DNA of 64,000 bases from Eurosta solidaginis (taxonomy: Eukaryota > Arthropoda > Insecta > Diptera > Tephritidae): the NCBI RefSeq assembly GCF_040869045.1, contig NC_090319.1, forward strand, positions 171,652,645 through 171,716,644. Direction: 5' to 3'. How positions within the stretch are numbered: the first letter of the stretch is position 1; the number at the start of each line of letters is the position of its first letter. Of the stretch, positions 57,166-64,000 are shown piece after piece. The notes under the pieces are model-generated. The model searched no databases, was not told where the DNA came from, and saw only the letters and a program-made list of their open reading frames with translations. The position numbers and the translations under genes are program-made.

Positions 57166-57533
57166 GTATATTCGTATATTGTATGTTAATTAGGTTACCT
57201 GTTGACTTTTGGTTTGTAGATCGGTTATCACTACTGTACAAATATATGCATAAATACAAAAGCTTCTATTTTATATGAACGCTTCTAAATTTGTTACTCT
57301 CTTTTAAATTTAAGCTACTCCAACCCTGTTGCCCATGCGTATTTTATTGCGCATTTGATTTTTGTCATAGATATACCTAAGGTATTTATGGGTGTGCATG
57401 CAGCAGCTAGTAAACTTTCATTTTTCAGTAGCCGAGAGCTTACAGTAACGATATCTATCTGCAGATATACAGCTCTTTGTTACCACTGTTTCAGCCTTTT
57501 AAATTTAGTTGCTGCTTTTGTATTGTATTATTA

Positions 57534-57678
57534 TTATTGTGATGTTTGTGACACCTTTTCCCACTCTTCGGGTGTATATGATTTCTGTGAGAATGCGTGA
57601 ATTTCTTTTAACTCCTCAGCAAGCGCACTATTCACTAAGCGGTGTTTCTGTAGCAAAGTCTTACCACGACTTACCAAC
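57534..57678 (-). pseudogene. BolA-like C-terminal fragment, copy 2
   Basis: Counterpart of 40519-40663 with the same start junction and stop; KTLLQKHRLVNSALAEELKE and HAFSQKSYTPEEWEK are preserved. Confidence 0.8.
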
Positions 57679-58080
57679 TTACTTACCAGTTGGTGATAGA
57701 TATGGGCTCTTTTGCTCCCTTTTCGGTAGGGATGCGTAATGTACGATGAAGTTTATTGAGTACACCATTCGGTATACTAACCTGTTTCGTTAATGATGGA
57801 CGTCAAAGTTTGAAAGATGGTTTCTTCTTAGGTTGTGATTTATTTATTGGGTATTTAACATTTTAAAAAGCTGGTGGTGGCCTAATTGTTGCTGTCGTTG
57901 TTAAATATGCTGATAATATATTAAAAGGTTTTGCCACATCATTCGCAATTGTTATATCGTGTGTAGCTTCACTATATATTTTTGATTTTAAATTTAACGT
58001 TAAGTTTTGCTGGAGGAGCAGGTTAAGTGATTGCATCAATATTCTTATGGTTATGATCCTAAAAAATCTGGACAAACAAA
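57679..58080 (-). pseudogene. Unidentified exon fragment, copy 2
   Basis: Counterpart of 40664-41010. The frame 57863-58075 is open and reads [20 protein letters not shown] then [20 protein letters not shown]; in copy 1 the Glu codon of this stretch is a stop. It ends in the same GTAAGT donor. Family not recognised. Confidence 0.5.
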
Positions 58081-58387
58081 TTCAACAACGACAGCTCCAC
58101 AAAGGTCGCAGGCCCCTTTAGAGGCTGAGGAAAGCCTCTTGCCTAGGGTTTAAAATAATGGGAGTTTAGTGACACCGTGGGCCAGAGTATGAAGTCGAAT
58201 ATTTTATAAGGTTTTCTTATTTAATAGCGCAAATGTTAATGAAATGCAATTTCAGGTAATCACTGTTCGGTATTAAGAGCCGTTTGCTAAGAAATAATTT
58301 TGGCAATTCAAAGGTATCCTTTTAGCCGTATGCGGTCAAATTTTATAGTGGAAACCATGAAAACAATCAAAATCTTAAAATTGTGCA

Positions 58388-60362
58388 TGTTTGAGCGACT
58401 GTCGTAGTCGTCAACACCCAACCCTTTTATTTTAAGAGCTGAATTTATAAACGATTTTTTTATTATTACACGCTTCCATATGTGTTATTGCATATGTTTT
58501 ATTGAATTAAACCTATTTGAATTTAAACGTATATTTATGAATTATTATACGTGGAAATATGTACTTCATTACATATTTTATACCTTTATATTATATTTGA
58601 GCTATTCATGAATTAATTAAAATACGTATAACCATTATACGTAACACTCATGTTAAACTAGGATTAGCACTTATGGACTTGTAAATGAATGCTTGAACAT
58701 ATTTCGCCCCTCTGGCAACCCAACTGATGTGTTGACAGGTGCCATATGTACATATAAATATAATTTTTGTTTTGACATTTCTTTTTTATATTTTTATTAT
58801 TCATTCGAAATCTTTTAACTATCCCGAGTGTGACTCAACAAATTTGTGAATTTGAATTAAAATAAACCCTTGTATCAAAGAGAAAATATAAGAAATTTGC
58901 TAGTGTCTTTTCTATATCGAAAGTTTCGTTCGGAATATCATACGTTTCCCAGTGCGGCATTGCTATTTAGTTGCGCGTTTCACGATATATCGCGCGTTTG
59001 CTTCACCCTTGTGTGCCGGAATTTCTGTCCAATTAAGGATCACACATAGCTACCGCCACCGTGACTAACCCGATTGCCATCATCAAAGCACCATATCATC
59101 GCCATCACCTCCGCATCCGCAGCAGCCACCTACACCAAAAGGAAGGTAAAATTTATATCGCCTATCCCCTTAAACAGTGGTCCTTCGACGCCACTAAGGA
59201 AACCAGCGCAATAAAAACGCAAGTACCTTCGCCCTTTTCGTAAACCGTGAGTATTAAATGAGATATAATACAACCCAATCACGGAAAAAATACACTTAAA
59301 CGAGAAAAATCAAGGCAATTTTCATTTTCGAGGATTACAATTTCCCGCCAATAATCCTCATTTCCCGCCAAATTTTCTCAAGTTCCCACTAAATTTGCAC
59401 ATACCATTTCGTATATATATATATATATATATAGATATATATATATAGATATATATATATACATATAGCAATAACCCCATATTGCAAAACTCAGTACGGT
59501 ATATGTGCAAAGCAAAATAAGAAAAACTCAGTAGTTAGCTACAGTGGGCACACTTGCTAAAAGCACCCCTTATATTTTAATGCGACAAATCTCGTAATAA
59601 TTTAAAATTTCCTCATTTTAAATTAAAATATCTCTTGTCGTTAATTAAATATATTGCACAACCTCTGCTAACTTCTGATTTTTCCCAATTTAAATTAATA
59701 TAAAACGCAAAAAACATTTGTAAATCTCCATACTTGCGTATACATACATACGGATAAACAAAAGAAAGAAAGCGACATAGCGGTGAAACAAAATCTCATA
59801 CAGTGGTAAAAGAGTGGTTCAGTGCGTACACTAGCGTTTAAAAAATATATCTCTCTTGTGTAAAGCTAAAAAATTTTCCCGAGTAATTTAGTATTTCACT
59901 CTGTATCCCCATTTATACAGTCCACAAAAATATCGATAGTGAAAATCTTAAAAAATAATTACTCATATTTACACATATATATATTTGTATTTTTCCCACG
60001 TATATTTAACCCTCACGCATATATACATATTAAATACAGTGCACCGCGGCACAGTGGTCAACTTTGTCTCCTCATACCCTCAAATTTAAAATTAATTAAA
60101 ACCTCTTTACTTCGGAAATTTGTCCCCCTCTCTCTATTAGGTTTTACACATACTCAAACCCCTCAAATAAATTTAACTAAAAAACTTTTTTTGGTTTTGA
60201 AAATTATTCTCTCTTGCTATTTAACGTGAATATAAACGTAACTCCCTCACATATAGTTAAAAGCAAATAAATACTCTCTATTCAAAAAAAAAAAAAGTTT
60301 TTTCTCTCTTAGTTAAATTTTATTAATTCTCAACTCTAAGCGACATAAAACAAAGCTCAAAA
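58388..60362 (+). other. Putative 5' LTR and leader of BEL-3
   Basis: Starts TGTTTGAGCGACTGTCGTAG exactly where homology to copy 1 ends. It contains AATAAA at ~58861 and no coding frame. It probably holds the 5' LTR (about 0.6 kb) followed by a leader, but the LTR end and primer-binding site are not certain (TGTGTGCCGGAATTTC near 59011 is one candidate). An (AT)n/GATATAT microsatellite lies at 59411-59462. The gag start follows at 60363. Confidence 0.45.
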
Positions 60363-61706
60363 ATGAGTGACGATGAAACCAAAAAAGGTGGCTCCAAAAC
60401 TCAAGGAGTTAAAAAATTTAAAATCTCGTCTGCCCCCAAAAAATTTACATCCGAAACGGACAATTTTTTGGAATATTGTGCTCGGTTTAGGTCGACGTCG
60501 CTCCAAGACAACACGGAGTCCTCACTCAAAGTAAAAAACTCAAACATAGACAAATTTTGGAATAGAGTCCACACCGTCTTCGATAAGATTGTCGAAACCC
60601 CAGATCAGGACCTGCCCGAAGATTTTCCAACATCTGCTAATAGCATATACAGGTCCTGTCTCATAGCATACGAAGACACAAAAGCCCAGATTGAAGACCA
60701 GCTTCACTTGCTTAAACAAGCAAATGCCCCCGCTCCCCCCACCGTCACACCAGCTCCATCTGACAAATCCGGTATTTCGCTAAAAATCCCTCCCTGCGAT
60801 ACCGAAATATTTTATGGTGGTTATGAAAAATGGTCCTCATTTCGTGACATGTTCACAGCCGTTTATATTAACCATCCCAAACTCTCCCAAGCGCAAAAAT
60901 TGTATCACCTCAGATACAAAACCCAAGGAAAGGCAGCTCAAATAGTCAACCAATTTCCCTTGACTGACGACAACTTTGCCTTAGCGTGGGAAGCCCTAAA
61001 GGCCCGATACGAGAACTTAAAAACGATCACCACAGAAAACAGTGAATACATTCAAAGGTTGCAATCGTCGGTAAATAATTGCCTTCAAATTCTCGCCACG
61101 CAACAAGTCTCCACAGATAACTGGGACCTCATACTTATTTATCTCGTGACCTCTAAACTCCCAGAAAATACAGTCACGTTGTGGGAGCAATGTCTAACCT
61201 CAAGAAGAGAACTTCCAAACTGGTCCCAAATGGACCAGTTCCTCACAACGCGATACGAAGTGGTAGAAAGAGTTGATCAATGGCGCCCAAGTAAAAGTAA
61301 ATTCACTCCTCCTCAAACTAGGCCGCCATTTAAACCCCAACAGTCACATGCGTTTCCAAATAAATCGACCTCCCACACCCAGTCTCATATGACAGAGCAG
61401 CGAACAATGTACAAGTGCGCTATGTGTAAAACCTCATCTCACCCCCTTATAGGTTGCTTCAAATTTAAGAAGCTGTCGACCTCTGATCGGAGAAGGTTTG
61501 TGAGAGAAAACAATATGTGTTTCAATTGTCTCTCTCAGTCAGACATATTGAAAGACTGTTCCAGTACTCAAACTTGCAATCAATGTCAAGATCGGCACAA
61601 CTCAGTTCTTCACGAAGACACATCTCAAGTGCCGAAAAGACAACCCTCACGATTGCAAAGGACAGCCTCACAAGCCACGACCACGAATTCCAGTCTCACC
61701 CGGTAA
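60363..61706 (+). CDS. BEL/Pao gag (BEL-3), 447 aa
   Basis: The start AAAATGAGTGACG gives MSDDETKKGGSKTQGVKKFK. The BEL Gag core contains LKIPPCDTEIFYGGYEKWSS and FRDMFTAVYINHP, KLYHLRYKTQGKAAQIVNQF and LWEQCLTSRRELPNWSQMDQ. The C terminus has the zinc region CAMCKTSSHPLIGCFKF, NMCFNCLSQSDILKDCS and CNQCQDRHNSVLHED. Gag assembles the particle. It stops at 61706; pol follows in the +1 phase, so gag and pol are not one frame here. It is distinct in sequence from BEL-2 gag. Confidence 0.93.
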   Translation: MSDDETKKGGSKTQGVKKFKISSAPKKFTSETDNFLEYCARFRSTSLQDNTESSLKVKNSNIDKFWNRVHTVFDKIVETPDQDLPEDFPTSANSIYRSCLIAYEDTKAQIEDQLHLLKQANAPAPPTVTPAPSDKSGISLKIPPCDTEIFYGGYEKWSSFRDMFTAVYINHPKLSQAQKLYHLRYKTQGKAAQIVNQFPLTDDNFALAWEALKARYENLKTITTENSEYIQRLQSSVNNCLQILATQQVSTDNWDLILIYLVTSKLPENTVTLWEQCLTSRRELPNWSQMDQFLTTRYEVVERVDQWRPSKSKFTPPQTRPPFKPQQSHAFPNKSTSHTQSHMTEQRTMYKCAMCKTSSHPLIGCFKFKKLSTSDRRRFVRENNMCFNCLSQSDILKDCSSTQTCNQCQDRHNSVLHEDTSQVPKRQPSRLQRTASQATTTNSSLTR

Positions 61707-63261
61707 TACTCCCGATCAAGCCAATGCTCTGGATGAAAGCTCTTCATGCTCGCAGAAAAGCCAAGTGCAATCGTTTTATTCCGAAAACGATTGTGAGATA
61801 ATTTTACCCACGGCTATCGTTCCCGTAGAGCATAAAGGAGAAATCTTTAAACTACGAGCTCTTGTGGATCAGGGATCTGAACGAACCTTTATCTCTACCA
61901 GAGCCCAAGATAGACTCAAACTCCCATTCAAACCCTCTAGATTTGAAATATCAGGGATGGGCGGCAAGGTAGTTCAGACCTCAAACAAATTGTGCTCTCT
62001 GGCTTTGGTATCCCCCGATTTCAAAACCAGAATAAGTGCAGAGGCAATAGTATTACCCCGGCTAACAAAAATGCTCCCCTCGCTTAAGCTCACTAGCGAG
62101 CTTCAAGCAAAATGGGCACACCTCAACCTCGCAGACTCGAACTGTCACTCCCCCTCGCAAATAGATCTCGTCCTAGGCAGTGATGTAATACCGCAAATCA
62201 TCCAAAATGGCGTTGAGAAACTTTCCCCCCATCTTCTAGCGCAGAAAACCATTTTTGGATGGATTCTGAGCGGTAGAGCCCCTATGATGGTAAACGCTTT
62301 CTGCATGCAAGTGTCAGAAGTGTCGAACGAAGATCTTAACTCTCTATTGCGTAAATTCTGGGAATTGGAGGAAGTTCCCACCAACCCCCAAATAATCCCA
62401 GAAGACGAGTTTTGCGAAAATTTCTATGCAGCCACAACCTCACGCGATGATAACGGTCGTTATATCGTAAGGCTGCCATTTAAACCCAGCTTCCCAGAGT
62501 CAATCTCATTATCCCACTCTCGGTCTTCAGCTCTAAGCCAGTTTCTTGGAATGGAGAGAAGTCTGCAGAAGAATGGGGATTTAAAGACTCAATATGATAG
62601 TGTTCTAGAAGAATACCTCACGCTCGATCATATGGAGGAAACCGGCTCCTATGAAAAATTTGACGGAGGAAAATGCCTCTCATTTTATCTTCCTCATCAC
62701 GCAGTTGTCAAACCCGAGAAAAAGACATCAAAGGTGCGGGTCGTGTTTAACGCCTCAAAGAAGTCGGCATCTGGACATGCGCTCAACGACGTTCTTTATA
62801 CCGGCCCTACCCTCCAGCCCGATCTGATGCTTCTGATTCTCAAGTGGCGTACCTACCAATTTGTTTTTAACGGAGACGTAGAAAAAATGTATCGTCAAAT
62901 CATAATGCATGAAGACGACAGAGACTATCAGAGGATCGTGTTTCGCTCATCTCCGAGCGACCCCATAAAAGACTATCGTCTGAAAACAGTCACATTTTGT
63001 GTGAACTGTGCCCCCTACCTCGCCATACGTACTCTTCACCAACTGGCCAAAGATGTAGAGGAAACTTTCCCCAAAGCCGTCCCTGTTTTGACGAAAGAAA
63101 CATATGTAGATGACATTCTCTCTGGCAGCCATGAAATTCTCTCTGCTGAAACATCTCTCTCCCAAGTCATCCAAGTGTTAGCGTCAGCAGGATTTCCACT
63201 ACGGAAAATAACGGTCAATCACCCCAGTATAAAAAAAACATCAAAGAAGAGGACTTGCTAG
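61700..63261 (+). CDS. BEL/Pao protease and reverse transcriptase (BEL-3)
   Basis: The frame is +1 to gag; the first Met is at 61765 but the same phase is readable from about 61640 ([20 protein letters not shown]), so translation probably enters by fusion or frameshift. Protease: [14 protein letters not shown] (Asp-Gln-Gly-Ser active site) and [71 protein letters not shown] (first Asp), [13 protein letters not shown] and the YVDD box in [11 protein letters not shown] (~63105). The frame ends at 63261 by a shift within the RT-RNase H connection ([11 protein letters not shown]). RT of this type copies the element RNA. Confidence 0.92.
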
Positions 63262-63539
63262 ATACCAATCTTTTGGAATTCGAGAAAGCAAGCAACACCA
63301 AAACTCTCGGCATACAGTGGAACGCTCTGACCGACACGTTTTCGTATACAGTGGACTCAATACCCCTCTCGTCCGCTAGTACAAAACGACAAATTCTCTC
63401 CTCGGTCGCAAAACTTTTTGACCCCGCAGGGTGGCTTACGCCGATTATGATTCAGGCCAAGATTTTACTCCAAGAGCTATGGATAGACGGAACTGGCTGG
63501 GACGAACCAGTGAAGCCCCTCCCAACGTCTCAGATATAA
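63255..63539 (+). pseudogene. BEL-3 RT thumb/connection, shifted frame
   Basis: Continues pol one phase off: [40 protein letters not shown] and [15 protein letters not shown]. Compared with BEL-2 pol, some 20 residues expected between WDEPV and IPRWV are missing, and the frame stops at 63539. Confidence 0.85.
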
Positions 63540-64000
63540 AGATACCTCGATGGGTTGACTACATCCCGAACCAGCAGGTTGAACTGCATGGTTTCTGCGA
63601 TGCGTCAGAAAAGGCATATTGCGCCACCATATATCTGCGAACAACCCACGGTGCCACCACGTCGTCCCACCTTCTGGTCGCTAAAGGCAAGTTTGCCCCT
63701 CTTCGCACTACCAGTCTTCCTAGACTAGAACTATGTGCAGCTCTACTCCTTGCCCGACTAATCGCCGTCGTACAATCCCATCTCGAGCTCTCTCTTAAAA
63801 ATCTTTACATGTGGTCTGACCCGGAAATTGTGTTAGCATGGCTCGAAAAGCCTCCCCACGCTTGGAAAACTTTCGTATCCAATCGAACAGCTGAAATTAT
63901 GGATCTCGTCGGAAGCGCCTCCTGGAAGCATGTAGGCAGTCGCGACAATCCAGCAGACATGGGTACTAGAGGATGCAAACCCATGGACTTGGCAAATTCT
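63533..64000 (+). pseudogene. BEL-3 RNase H, truncated by window end
   Basis: The frame resumes with [34 protein letters not shown] (first catalytic Asp of RNase H), [35 protein letters not shown] and [10 protein letters not shown]. In the usual WTDS/WSDS block Ser-Asp-Pro is present, so Ser/Thr after Asp is replaced. It remains open to the last base; integrase and the 3' LTR lie beyond the window. Confidence 0.85.

Noticed and set aside
59411..59462. AT microsatellite as a possible regulatory element of BEL-3
   Set aside because: A plain (AT)n/GATATAT run with no supporting signal.

Overview
This is eukaryotic, AT-rich, intron-containing DNA from an insect, most probably a higher fly. I infer a tephritid fruit fly from the transposon types, the fly-like Sec24, CCT7, FoxK, RpS23, Rme-8, BolA and mevalonate kinase fragments, and a dispersed repeat near 41.4-41.6 kb that I remember (unverified) from tephritid genomes. 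I see no intact host gene. The window is a mosaic of decayed, nested transposable elements and broken, partly duplicated pieces of host genes, as expected of pericentromeric or Y-type heterochromatin or a piRNA-cluster-like locus.

Layout. 0-5.7 kb: a Ty3/gypsy element on the + strand (gag, protease, RT, RNase H, integrase), broken by several frameshifts, with an in-frame dimeric tandem repeat in pol and a 3' region carrying a Ulp1/C48-like protease motif. 5.7-13.3 kb: AT-rich debris with a minus-strand retroelement remnant, a hAT-like fragment, a TIR element, a palindromic repeat array and a Jockey-like RT piece. 13.6-16.2 kb (minus): a Sec24-CCT7 chimeric pseudogene, present again in inverted orientation at 31.5-34.0 kb (plus). 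17.7-19.0 kb: a Penelope-like fragment bounded by 42-bp inverted repeats, and a hAT-type MITE with an 8-bp target duplication. 20.4-21.5 kb: a ~410-bp tandem repeat. 21.5-30.3 kb: a Ty1/copia element split by a non-LTR retrotransposon, itself split by a DNA transposon, giving a three-level nest.

34.4-41.4 kb and 49.2-58.4 kb are two direct copies of one segment. Each holds, in order, a BEL/Pao 3' LTR and broken BEL gag-protease (minus), an RpS23 fragment (plus), and FoxK, mevalonate kinase and BolA-like fragments plus an unidentified exon (minus). Both copies start exactly at the outer end of the BEL LTR. The second copy has since gained a Penelope-like element with 685-bp inverted arms (12-bp target duplication, with the empty site preserved in the first copy) and a 425-bp MITE. 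Between the copies lie an Rme-8 fragment and a nearly complete minus-strand BEL/Pao element (42.8-49.2 kb). A third BEL/Pao element on the plus strand starts at the right edge of the second copy and runs off the window end.

No host pathway can be reconstructed. What works together here are the modules of each retroelement: gag packages the RNA, protease matures the polyprotein, RT/RNase H copies it and integrase or endonuclease inserts it. Nearly all show frameshifts, stops or truncations.
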